DNA of 64,000 nt from Dactylis glomerata (taxonomy: Eukaryota > Streptophyta > Magnoliopsida > Poales > Poaceae), in contig QXEO01000339.1 of the NCBI GenBank assembly GCA_007115705.1, forward strand, positions 2,560,191 through 2,624,190. Reading direction: 5' to 3'. The notes beneath the pieces are model-generated. The model worked only from the letters and a program-made list of their open reading frames with translations, searched no databases and was not told where the DNA came from. The translations under genes and the position numbers were made by a program. Below, piece by piece: positions 1 through 10,294 of the stretch. Each line of letters starts with the position of its first letter. The first letter of the stretch is position 1.

Positions 1-55
1 AATGTCATGAACAGTACCTTATTGTGATACGAGCCAACCAATTGAGGAATATCCC

Positions 56-591
56 ATGGCCCAGGTTACTTGTTTCTTATGCAATGGAACCAATCATGTT
101 CCTGCTGAATGTGATCTTTACCCCTCGGTGCAACGAATGAATCAACAAGCCAAGGATAGACTATGCCAGTTGCTTGGGAAGACTCATGAAGATAGAAGAT
201 CCAAGATGAAGGTGAAAACAAAAGTCATGGAAAAGCACACGACATCACCACCAAGTGTTGCTTCTCATGTGGAGAAGAAGGACGCTTATCTAGAAATTGC
301 TTGAGGAAATGAGAAAGGTTTCCCACAACTATAGTGGAAAATGAAGAACAACAACTAAGAGATCTCCTAGCCTTAGAGAGACCCAAAAAGAGGAAGGACA
401 TTAGCAAGGTGCAGTATTGCAATTGCAAGGAGCTAGGACATTATGCATCCAAATGTCCAGAAAGAAACAACAAAGCAAATAGACAAGGTAGCATGAAGAA
501 GGGCCTCGGCCTAGTCACTTGTTGCAAATGCAATCGAAAGGGACACTATGCAAAGGAATACTCAGAGAGATATACTTCAACACTCAAGTGA
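56..591 (+). pseudogene. Element D: multi-CCHC zinc-knuckle ORF, decayed
   Basis: Remains of one reading frame encoding several retroviral-type zinc knuckles (CX2CX4HX4C), which in LTR elements bind nucleic acid within the gag particle. Seen: knuckle 1 (CFLCNGTNHVPAEC) soon after the ATG at 56. Knuckle 2, near 264-305, lies in another frame and has Arg in place of His. Knuckle 3 is in the 334-591 frame with its first Cys replaced by Tyr. Knuckle 4, near 520-560, has its last Cys replaced by Tyr. Between them is a basic, Glu-rich linker (LLALERPKKRK). No gag capsid domain, protease or reverse transcriptase is visible, so the parent was probably a non-autonomous LTR element. The polypurine tract and LTR lie about 1 kb downstream on the same strand. 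A host CCHC protein is possible but less likely given that context. Confidence 0.6.
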
Positions 592-1640
592 ACCTGGATA
601 ACTGAAAGATGCCACCAATACAAGGAGATGACACAACACAACAAAGTGTAACCAACTTGGATGAAATCATATGCAACTATTGCTTTGTACTAAATGTCGT
701 AAGGACATGTAAGAGCAATGAGCGACCATGTTGAATGGATATTATTTTTCCTATGAGATGGCAAACCAAAGGATCTGCAACTTAAGAGTTAATGCCATAT
801 GAGAGTTTCCGCAAACCTCTATCTAAGGAAATATATATTTGTTTTCTAAAATTCAAAAATGGGATTTGAAACATTGATTTAATTTCCATGAAAGTTTTCT
901 CAAAGCTGGTGAGGCTGACCAAGAGTTAGAATGCGAGATTCAATAATCCATGTGTGGAGTAATGATTTGGGTGCAGGATGGATTGATCATCATTCCTACT
1001 ACTCTTATTATTCTCTCTCATAATGTTGGCTTTGCAAATCTTGAGTGACGTACCTAAAAGAAAGACGACATTGTTAAGCCTGAACTTTAGAAAGATAAGA
1101 TATTATACCCTCATTAGTAGGCAAGTGTTGCTAGGCATAGGAATTCGGTGAGGATGAACCACAAGCTTACCGTTGAAGATGACTTGCAACGGAAGAAGTG
1201 CTTACAAAGGAATGAACCATAAGATGGAAGACTGCCAATGATGTAAACAAAGAGGATGAAATGTAGATATGAGATCATCTTAACTTGGTCTTCTAATTGT
1301 CCCAAAGAGTTACCCTTCAGTGTCAAAAGTAGTTCAACAAATGTCATTGTTGTATTGAAGCATTACAGTGAAGAAAAGTTATGCTCAAGTGATGTGAGAA
1401 ATATTGGATGCCAAAATATGTGGATAGGCACCCACCTATTGGAAATGAAGATAGATGCTACATATGGTACAAAAGATGACCTAGTGTCAAGTCATATCCA
1501 AGGTGCACCTAGTTTAAAACAAAGACCTAGTGTTCCCACAAAATTTCTTTTAAGGGTGGTAGCCACCTAGATCCCTAAACCTAGGTATCCCCAAACCTAT
1601 GTTTCATTCTAGCCTCTCCAAATCTCGGGGACGAGATTAC
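592..1640 (+). other. Element D: non-coding 3' internal region
   Basis: About 1 kb between the zinc-knuckle ORF and the polypurine tract. The only longer open frame (1256-1570, 104 codons) has no recognisable domain and ends just before the tract. I see no splice-like or RNA-gene features and treat it as untranslated interior of element D. Confidence 0.5.
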
Positions 1641-1658
1641 TTTTAAGGGTGGTAGTCT
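1641..1658 (+). other. Element D: polypurine tract
   Basis: TTTTAAGGGTGGTAGTC lies directly before TGTAACATCCC and follows a GGGGACGAGATT stretch, the usual arrangement at the interior/3' LTR border of plant LTR elements. It primes plus-strand DNA synthesis. Confidence 0.65.
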
Positions 1659-2415
1659 GTAACATCCCAGAACTTTTTGAATTTTGGAAAAATAAATAAA
1701 TTGAATGAATTGTTTGTCTTGATTGAATATCCACAAGGAATTAAAAAAAATTGTGCATTTAACATTATTTTCTTAAATAGAGTTTTAATAAAATTTTGGG
1801 CAACCTAATGTTTCAACAAAACAATTTTTGTTTTCAAAGTTTTGAAATTTTAAAAGGATTTTTCTTTGATGAAATAAAAGCTTTTCCCTAAATAAAGTTT
1901 TCCTAAACTTTCAACCCAAATTATTTTGCTTTAAAGGTTTTCCAATTTATAAAAGTGTTTCTTATAAAAATTCCAATTTCAAATGTATTGTTAGAAAAAC
2001 TATTTCAACTTTTCTATCAATCCTTGAAGGATTCTTCTTGAGAAAATAGAATTTCCAAAATACTATTTTCTCTTTTATTCAACCTATGCAAGCTATTTTG
2101 CAAAGGAGATATTATCAAAATGATTTATAAAGTTTGCATTAACAAAAATATGTTTGAAAATGAAGTTCAAATATTATTTTTATAGAGTTTACTCTCTGAA
2201 TTTTAAAGGATTATTTTTTAAATCTATTTCTATTTTGGAATATGCAAATAAAGCCCTATTGACCAAATTTATAAAGTTTTGATGAAAATGTGTTTTATCA
2301 TGAAAAGTGGCTCCTTACTGTTTTAAAATATTGTGTTAAATTTTAGAATTTTTTTGAAATTGGTTTGAATCAATTTGGAGCTCATATGAGAAACTTATGA
2401 ATGAAACAAGAAGCA

Positions 2416-2457
<42 letters not shown>
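2416..2457 (+). repeat. (AAT)n microsatellite
   Basis: About 14 uninterrupted AAT units inside the D LTR. It produces spurious poly-Ile and poly-Tyr open frames on both strands. Confidence 0.95.
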
Positions 2458-2458
<1 letters not shown>

Positions 2459-2657
2459 GAGATCGGACCGACCGGACCGAACCGCCAGATTCATCCCAGC
2501 AGCCCACCCCACGCCCCCGCAGTGGCCTAGTAAGCCGCAGCCCAGCTCCGCGCCCACAGCAGCCCACACCCTCCCCTTTTCCCTTTTCTTTTTTTTTCTT
2601 TTCTCTAACCTACATCTAATTAACTCGAAAGCCTATCTTTTCCACCAACATAAACCT

Positions 2658-2667
2658 CTATATAAAG
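2658..2667 (+). promoter_or_regulatory. TATA box of D LTR
   Basis: CTATATAAAG in the LTR after a GC-rich block; the likely U3/R boundary lies about 30 bp downstream. Confidence 0.55.
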
Positions 2668-3336
2668 CCCCCGTCACCACAAGCTTATGTTTCTTTTTTG
2701 AAATCTCAAAATCTCACATCCCAAAATGTTAACTCAGATTTTCGAGCATCTAAACCGTCCTTTGCCTTCGGCTTCTACACGGCAGTTGTAGATCTGCTCG
2801 AGATCTTTCAATCCTGAAATGTCTTATCTGTTTTCATCCATCGTCCATCAAGATTTTCATGTTGCAAGAATTCAGATCTGACAGAGGAAATCCTAGATCT
2901 TGTCACGCTCGCTTCTTCAAATCCAAATCCCTTTGGTGAGATGTTAGATCTTTCAATTCTCTACATCTTTCATGTTGTAAATTCTTTGATTTAAGGTATG
3001 GATTTATGTCTTGAAAACACATCTATTTTGGAGCCAAACTAGACTAAACTTGAGTCCAATTGGAGACAAGCCGAAGGTGGAGCCGAGCCAAGCCGGAGCC
3101 ACCATGGTGCAGCCATCAGATCTTGATCCACTGGCCCTCGTCGATTCACTTAAAGGAAGAGGTATCAACGAATTAGAACATGCCACGTGTTCTGTTATTT
3201 TCTATTTTCGGGACATAGAACATGTAAATTGAAAAATCCATATCTTTCGTTTGGTAACTTGAATTTAACAAATAATATATCTCTGGATTCCTAAAAATGA
3301 GTAGAACCTTATTATGCAAAAATATTTCATAGTTAC

Positions 3337-3697
3337 TGACAAGGGTATTGCTACCATGGCCCATTATCTTAGTACCCCTAGGGCCTATTCGGGTAGTAGC
3401 CCATGGAATCTAGGCCCAAGTATAGTCATAGTCGAAATATAAGATCATATTGTAATCCGCATTGTAATTTGTATTGAACCCGACTGGTTCTTCGAGACCT
3501 GGCGACCTATATATAGGGGTCAGGAGAGGCTGGCCAGGGACTGAATGAGATTGAGCCAATTGATTACCAGCTTATTCTCAAACACGCACCAAGTTTTGCC
3601 TTGTTTGTCAGAGTCTTTACCTTTGAGTTCATACGACGCCATTTTCACCCGATCCTAAGTCCTTCATCTAGGACATTTGCCGAGTTAACCGTCATCA
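3337..3697 (+). mobile_element. Element C: 5' LTR
   Basis: A short LTR of about 360 bp. Its right end is well defined (CGTCATCA followed by a primer binding site). Its left end is a judgement: TGACAAGGG at 3337 gives TG...CA termini, but TGCTACCATGG a few bases later is also possible. It contains a TATA-like CCTATATATAGG at about 3506-3517. It seems to have inserted in D's LTR, but the far flank is missing so the target duplication cannot be tested. Confidence 0.6.
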
Positions 3698-3699
3698 AT

Positions 3700-3717
3700 T
3701 GGCGCCGACCGTGGGGA
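3700..3717 (+). other. Element C: primer binding site
   Basis: TGGCGCCGACCGTGGGGA just after the LTR end, the TGGCGCC-type primer site common in plant Ty3/gypsy elements; a tRNA 3' end would prime minus-strand synthesis here. Confidence 0.7.
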
Positions 3718-3733
3718 TCTGGGCGTTGGAATC

Positions 3734-5637
3734 ATGAATTCAACGACATTTTTACTTCTATCCAACAGCAACTCGAAGATCGACGGAAACCAGATCACCT
3801 TTGGAGATGTAGATTTTCAACCTCATCCACCAACCTTATCTCCAGTCTTTGCAAACTTGGACCAGGAGATGGATCTGACAATCGGGAGTATCAACTTTTG
3901 CGTCGGATTTTTGGGCTCAGTTTGCCTTTCGGATCCAATGAATTTGGGTCTGTCGGCAGAAAAACCGCATCCGCGGGAAGATCAGAAACTTTGGTTGGCT
4001 CTTCCAGCGAGGTAAACTCACCTTCAAACCGGTGAAAAACAGGGAAAGCACAGTCAAAGAACTCGATGAAATCATGGAAAACCTCGACCTAGGGGAATCG
4101 CCGGATCATGCAGATATGGATTCCGATGAAAACTTCAACAACAACTATCATCCAGGAAAAGACTTCATGGTCGGTTGCGACAACATCTCTGATAAATCCA
4201 CACATACATGGAAATAAGATTGGAACTCCATGATGATGACCAGAAGTTTTTCTCGTGTTCAAGCAGCAATGTCAATCACCAGTATAAAGTGTTCGCCATC
4301 ATTGGTGACAACTTAGAGGAAATCGACAACAACAACAATTTAGTAATCAACCCAGCAAACATAACCACAGGCGCAAACCATATGGGAGAGGGAGACACCA
4401 CGGATTCCGTGGCAACCAGAGCAAAGGTACAACTAACAGTCAATGAGTGGAAGACAATTAAGGCACCAGTCAACAATGGCGCGGCCATCCCAATAGATGC
4501 AAGGAGAGAGGTACTCAGCAATGCGTCGAGAATCAGTTATGAGAAAGGTACAACCATATCATTATGCACTACAACCGCAATCGAAACAGCTAGAAAGAGA
4601 AAAATGTGAAATAAGGAAAAGGCGAGAATCAGTGAGTGCAGCGAGTAAAGCCTTCCATGAAGTACGCAGCAATGCGTCCCACACAAACAGCGAAAGGCAT
4701 AATAGGCATGGGTCTCGGGTCGACAATCTCGAGCATGCAGATAGGAGGAACCTCCCGAGAAACCTTGATTCATCTTTCTTATTAGTCGCTGAACAAGGCA
4801 ACATCATGCCCAAAACACCCGAAGCAGCACTCGTAGCAGCGCAAGCATACCTATACACCACACAACCAACACCTAGAGACCTAAGAGAACATATGCATTG
4901 GGCAGCACTACAAGGATTGCGACTAGTGGGAAGTAAACTGATAGCTAGAGAAGACGAGACGCATCGCAATGAGGGCACCCATAAACCCAGATCGCCGCAT
5001 CGTCACAATAGTCCTCGGCATAGAAGCAGGAGTCAACGATAGGTCACCATCACCAAAACATTACAATAGCCCATGAACTGAAGGAACCCGAAGATCCAAG
5101 TCTCCAAAACACACATACAACTAGAAGACAACGAAAAGGAGATGGGAGCATCATGCTTTACTCGCAGAGTTCACAGAACTCCCGTACCCAAAGGATTTAA
5201 ACTATCCCATGATCAACAGAAATATGACAGGTACCAGGAGCCATGATCATGGCTCTCAGACTACCTGCAAGCAGTAAGAATACTAGCGGGCTCAAAAGAG
5301 ACAGCAATGCAGAGCCTACAGCAACACCTCATAGGCGTGGCATGGTCATGGTTAGGCAAGCTAAGCAGGGAGACAATTGGAAGCTGGGACGCACTCACAA
5401 GACAGTTCACAAGCAACTTCAATTCGGCTTACAAACGACCAGCATCAACAGAAGAAGTCAAAGCCTGCATGCAGAATCACAATGAATCACTTTGGTCATA
5501 CATACAACGCTGGAGCATTATCAAAAATTCCACAGTCGATGTTTCTGACGAAAGAGCAATCGATGCCTTCACAATTGGACTACAACGACCAGATCTAGTC
5601 GAAGAGATGGGACGGATCAAACCAGACACAGTAGCAG
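3734..5637 (+). pseudogene. Element C: gag, frameshifted and truncated
   Basis: Gag-like polyprotein broken across frames: 3734-4015, 4032-4217, 4208-4609, 4497-5042 and 5243-5640. The middle part is rich in Arg, Ser and His (RSPHRHNSPRHRSRSQR) after an AAQAYLYTTQPTPRDLREH-like segment. The last part resembles a retrotransposon gag domain (SWLSDYLQAVRIL, IGSWDALTRQF, ESLWSYIQRWS, DAFTIGLQRPDLVEE). The frame ends at about 5637, where sequence of opposite orientation begins, so protease, RT and integrase are absent. It follows its LTR and primer site at normal spacing. Gag would form the intracellular particle. Several frameshifts make it non-functional. Confidence 0.7.
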
Positions 5638-8449
5638 ATATCACGAAAGAACAAATCAGCAATATGCACAGCATCATCGGTCTTGTGACAAGGAATAAAG
5701 TGTGCCATCTTAGAAAATCGATCCACAACAACAAAAATACTATCCCTCCCCTTCTTTGTACGAGGTAATCCCAAAGCAAAGTCCATCGAAATATACTCCC
5801 AAGGGACACTAGGAACATGAAGTGGCATATATAAACCATGTGGATTAAGGCAAGACTTAGCTTTTTGACAAGTAGTGAAGCATGCCACGAATCTCTCAAC
5901 ATCTCGCCGCATGCGTGGCCAAAAGAAATGTGCAGCAAGAACATCCCCCGTCTTCTTGACACTGAAGTGTCCCATTAATCCTCCTCCATGCGCCTCTTGT
6001 AACAACAAAAGACGAACGGAACCATCTGGGGTGCATAGTTTGTTAGCACGGAACACAAATCCATCATTAATGATGAATTTGTTCCATGTTCTACCATCTC
6101 TACAATTCTGCAACACATCTTTAAATTCAACATCATGCAAGTATTGTTTCTTAGTTTCCAAACCAAAAAAATTGAAGTCAAGCTGAGATAGCATAGTATA
6201 GCGGCACGACAAAGCATCAACAATAACATTATCTTTACCCTTTTTGTGTTTGATAACATAAGGAAAAGATTCAGTAAATTCAATCCACTTTGCATGGCGA
6301 CGATTCAGCTTTGCTTGACTACAAATATGCTTTAAAGATTCATGATCAGAATATATAACAAATTCTTTAGGCCATAAATAATGTTGCCAAGTTTCTAATG
6401 TCAGAACCAGCGCATAAATTCTTTATCATAAGTAGAATAGTTCAGACTAGGCCCACTCAACTTTTCACTGAAATATGCTATAGATTTTCCCTCTTGGAAT
6501 AACACACCTCCCAAACCAATTCCACTAGCATCACATTCAAGTTCAAACGTCTTATTAAAATCAGGGAGTTGGAGTAATGGAGCATGTGTTAACTTATCTT
6601 TCAGTATCATGAAGGCTTCGTGTTGTGCATCACCCCAAACAAAGGGCACATCCTTCTTTGTGAGCTCATTTAATGGCATAGCAATAGAGCCAAAATCTTT
6701 GACAAAGTGCCTATAAAACCCAGCGAGGCCAAGAAAACTCTTCACTTGTGTGACCATATTGGGATGCGGCCAATTCTCAATAGCTTCAATCTTGGCTGGA
6801 TCAACTTCAATTCCCTGTTCTGTAACAACATAGCCAAGAAAAGCAACTCTATTTGTGAAAAAGGTGCACTTCTCAAGATTACCATACAAATGTGCATCAC
6901 ATAAAGCATTGAATACTGCACGTAAATGATCCTCTAAAGATTTGCTATATATGAGAATGTCATCAAAATATACCACCACAAAATGACCAATAAAAGCACG
7001 TAAAACTTGGTTCATCAGTCTCATAAAAGTACTAGGTGCATTAGTTAAACCAAACAGCATTACTAACCGCTCATATAAACTGAACTTAGTTTTAAAAGTT
7101 GTTTTCCATTTATCTCCTAATTGCAAACGAATCTGGTGGTAACACTACGCAAATCAACTTTAGAGAACATAATAGAACCACTGAACTCATCAAGCATGTC
7201 ATCCAAACAAGGTATAGGGTGACGATATCGAATAGTAATATTATTTATAGCTCTACAATCAGTACACATGCGCGAAGAACCATCTTTCTTAGGTACCAAA
7301 ATAATGGGAACAACGCATGGACTAAGAGACTCACGAATATAACCTTTGTCCAATAAACTCTGGATTTGTCATTGGATCTCTTTCGTTTCTTCAGGATTGG
7401 TGCGGTATGGCGCACGGTTGGGCAGCGAAGCTCCTGGAATCAAATCAATTTGGTGCTCTATCCCACAAATAGGTGGAAGTCCAGGCGGAACATCTTGTGG
7501 GAAAACGTCCATGTATTCCTGCAAAAGGTTAGCAACCGCAGGTGGCAAAGATGGAGGCATATCCTCAAATGAAAATAGAACTTCTTTGCAAACAATGGCA
7601 TAGCATGGAGTAATATTCACATCAATTTCAGCAAGATCAGATTTGCTAGCAAGTAAACAAGGATTCTTCAAACGAATTTCAGTAGCATGGTTAGAATCAA
7701 ATTATGAAGTATGCTTGGGTGGTCCAAAATCTGCAGCAATAATCTAATTCTCACTCTTATGTTTCTCCTTGTATTTTAATCTACTAGCTCTAGCAAGATC
7801 TCTTTAAAAATTTGTTCCAGAGTCATGGGTTTAATTCCAATTTTCTTGCCAGCATGTATAAGAGAATACTGATTAGTTTTACCATTATGTACAGATTCTC
7901 TATCAAATTGCCATGGTCTACCAAGTAACAAAGAACACGCTTGCATAGGTACAACATCACAATCAACAAAATCTGAATAGGTACAAATAGTAAAATGCAC
8001 GCGCACAGTTCTTGTTACCTTGAGCTTACGAGAGATCTCAAACCATTGAATGTAATATGGATGAGGTCGTTGTCATGTGGGTAGAGCAAGCTTCTCCACC
8101 ATGTCAATGCTAGACAGATTGTTACAACTCCCTCCATCAATGATGATCCGAATAGCTCTATCTTTAACAACGCCTCTTGTTTAAACAAATTGTGGCGTTG
8201 ATCATGCTCAACTTTGCTCAATTGCACACTCAAGACATGTTGTGCAACTAAACTCTTGTATTGATCAGCAGTTTCAGCTCCCATTACTTCCATGTCCTTG
8301 TCAGAATCAGAATTGGCGCCATCACGTGCAGCAATAAGGGCCAATGTACCATCATCGAAATCACTTATAGAGTAATATTCTCCATCTTCAAGCACCACAA
8401 TCCCACATTTGGTCATGCATTCTTTTTCTATGTGACCAAACCCAAAGCA
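5637..8449 (-). pseudogene. Element B: Ty3/gypsy pol fragment (PR-RT-RH-INT)
   Basis: Reads leftwards from the zinc knuckle. Protease active site DGGS near 8130-8150, then a TGA. An LLGRPWQFD segment lies near 7900. Reverse transcriptase spans about 7370-6650, with a break near 7120 in the SKVDLRSG region and the YFDD catalytic box near 6960. RNase H (FELECDASGIGLGG) lies near 6540. Integrase has its HHCC zinc finger near 6000-5870 and a DFALGLPRTKKG segment with the first catalytic Asp. It stops abruptly after ADLFFRDI at about 5637, before the remaining catalytic residues. Domain order PR-RT-RH-INT marks Ty3/gypsy. It matches the pol at 15739-17774 closely. Neither LTR is present, and it borders C on one side and A on the other. 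Confidence 0.8.
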
Positions 8450-9277
8450 TTAGCGACATTGAATATCGCGAGACTTCCCTGTGGAGGCCATGGAAGAACT
8501 CTGTGTTGGACCAGCAGATGGTGATGGAGGAGTAGCAGGTGGTGTTCTTGATGTGGGCGTGGAATACCTGGAGGTGAAAGGTGCTGGTGCATCCCCACGA
8601 GGAGGTGGAGGTGATTGGCGCGCAGACCATGAGGAAGTACAACCTGTAGAATTATTAGCTCTTCTCCATGATGGTTGACGATCCTGTACTTCAAGTTCAG
8701 CTTTGCAAGCAAGATGAAATAAACGAGTAATAGTGTTGTACTCCTTATAGTCTAAAATATGCTGAATATCCTTATTCAAACCACCAAAGAAACATGCAAG
8801 CATAGCTTCATTATCCTCTACAATACGACAACAAATCATGCCCGTTTGTAGTTCTTGATAATATTCTTGTATAATTTTTTTATCTTGTTCCAAACGAGCC
8901 AATTTTTTAAGCAAATCACGTTGATAATGTGGAGGTACAAAACGAGTACGCATGCCATGTTTTAAACCAAACCAAGTTGCAGGGATATTAGCATGATTGA
9001 CTCTACAATGTTCAGACCACCAGATAGAAGCAAAATCTGTAAACTCACAAGTAGCAGCACTAACACGCAAATGCTTAGGATAGCGTAAACTTGCAAAATG
9101 TTGCTCTACTTCTAATTCCCAGGTGAGATAGGCATCAGGATTATATCTACCCTCAAATTGTGGAATATTTAAATTCAGTTTGGCAACATGTTCATCATCA
9201 TGTACCGGTCGTGGAGGTGGGCGAGCGTTGTGGTTGTATTGCCATGGACGGCCATGTGCAGGTTGTTGTACCCTCAT
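8404..9277 (-). pseudogene. Element B: gag fragment with zinc knuckle
   Basis: The upstream part of the same polyprotein. It shows a gag capsid-like region (IPQFEGRYNPDAYLTWELE, CEFTDFASIWWSEH, YYQELQTGM), a Pro/Ser/Thr-rich linker, and a CX2CX4HX4C knuckle at about 8416-8458 that carries a TAA stop at 8450-8452 between the first two cysteines. Compared with the gag of element K in this window, roughly the first hundred residues are missing. The sequence turns into unrelated DNA at about 9280, so the 5' end is truncated rather than starting at the local ATG. Confidence 0.75.
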
Positions 9278-9289
9278 GAGGGTCTTCTT

Positions 9290-10100
9290 TGTTGGGCTTC
9301 GGTTGTCGGTTTACCCCTGGGCCGAAGCTAGGCCATTGAAGGGGCCTAGGAGCAGGTGGACCAGGATACCCCGGTATCCAGAACACCGACACTCTTGTCG
9401 GTGCGCAGCTTCTCGATCAGATCGTGGTCCGCTTCAAGCTCGAAGTCCTTGCACTCTAACTTCTGCTTCAGCTCTCTAACTTCTTTGTTCCTGGCTTGGA
9501 TCCTCTTCTCTTGATTCTTCCGCTGCTTCTCTTGAGTCTCGAACCTGCCTCCATCTCCTTGATCCTCTGCTCTTGTTCTAGGTGTTGTTTGTCCTTCTTG
9601 GCAAGCTACGCGCGTAGCTCGTCGTTGTTAAACAACTCATTGTACCTCTCAACGTCGATGTCCTTGACGAGGTACTTTAACTCGGCGAGGTGTATGCGCA
9701 TGGGATCCTGTTTGCTGTCAGGTAGCCCGATGACCATGCCCTTCTCATCACGTCGGCCGTAGGGGTGGAAGTAGTTGTTCTGGAGCTCAGAGAAGTGACA
9801 TGCATAGAGGCGTGCTATCAGTTCTTGCATGAGGAGGTGGGCGCCCGCTTCTTTGTCGGTGTGGAAGGTCTTGAACTTGATTTCCTCAGTCTTCGGCTCT
9901 GTCTCGCGCCCTGGCTACATGATGTGGATGACCCAGACGCCCTTCTTGTGGAACTTGGTCATCTTGCTCGCATTGATGAACGGGGTAGGTAGGGACAAGG
10001 CAGTGACGATGTCGATGAGGCGATCTCCGAAGCTGAAGGACTTGAAACTGTAGGGCTTGGCGATGCGGAAGGTTGACATCTTTATGTTGGAACATGACAA
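9290..10100 (-). pseudogene. Element A: leader-proximal ORF with coiled coil, decayed
   Basis: Minus-strand coding remains just inside A's 5' LTR and primer site. The start is near 10080 (MSTFRIAKPYSFKSFSFGD), then a conserved-looking stretch (LIDIVTALSLPTPFINASK), a stop, then 9830-9606 (MQELIARLYACHFSELQNN), which runs into a Glu/Lys/Gln-rich segment likely to be coiled coil. At least two in-frame stops are present. I recognise no enzymatic domain. Such first ORFs occur in large Triticeae LTR elements, perhaps structural, but the role is unknown. The frame dissolves near 9290, where B's gag begins in the same orientation. Confidence 0.5.
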
Positions 10101-10282
10101 GTTAGTAAGAAAAAATAAGAAAACTTAACAAAAGTGCTGAACAAAAGTAAAAGAGATTTCTAACTTAAAGAAGTCAAAACTATTCCTAAGTGTTAGCAAC
10201 AAAGAGAAACAAGAACACTCCTAAATTTTTCCTAAGGGTTTTTCGTCCAATCCTAGGGTCACGAACCTAAGGGCAACACTTT

Positions 10283-10294
10283 GCTCTGATGCCA
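10283..10294 (-). other. Element A: primer binding site
   Basis: On the minus strand TGGCATCAGAGC, two bases inside the LTR end (GTTACA). It resembles the initiator-Met tRNA type site TGGTATCAGAGC with one mismatch. It fixes element A's orientation and identifies the adjoining LTR as the 5' LTR. Confidence 0.75.

Larger units (their letters stand above)
1659..3336 (+). mobile_element. Element D: 3' LTR, right end interrupted
   Basis: The LTR starts TGTAACATCCCA directly after the polypurine tract. The first kilobase is AT-rich, then a GC-rich block leads into a TATA box near 2658, giving a U3 of about 1 kb followed by R/U5. The 3' terminus is not seen: the sequence runs into the LTR of element C near 3337. 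A GAATCAATTTGG motif near 2367 is shared with the LTR of element A (about 15551, opposite strand), so D and A are probably related families. Confidence 0.65.

Noticed and set aside
1256..1570. 104-codon frame as a gene
   Set aside because: No domain, no splice or promoter context; it lies in the untranslated 3' interior of element D.
2336..2732. Open frames with poly-Ile or poly-Tyr on both strands
   Set aside because: Produced by the AAT microsatellite within the D LTR.
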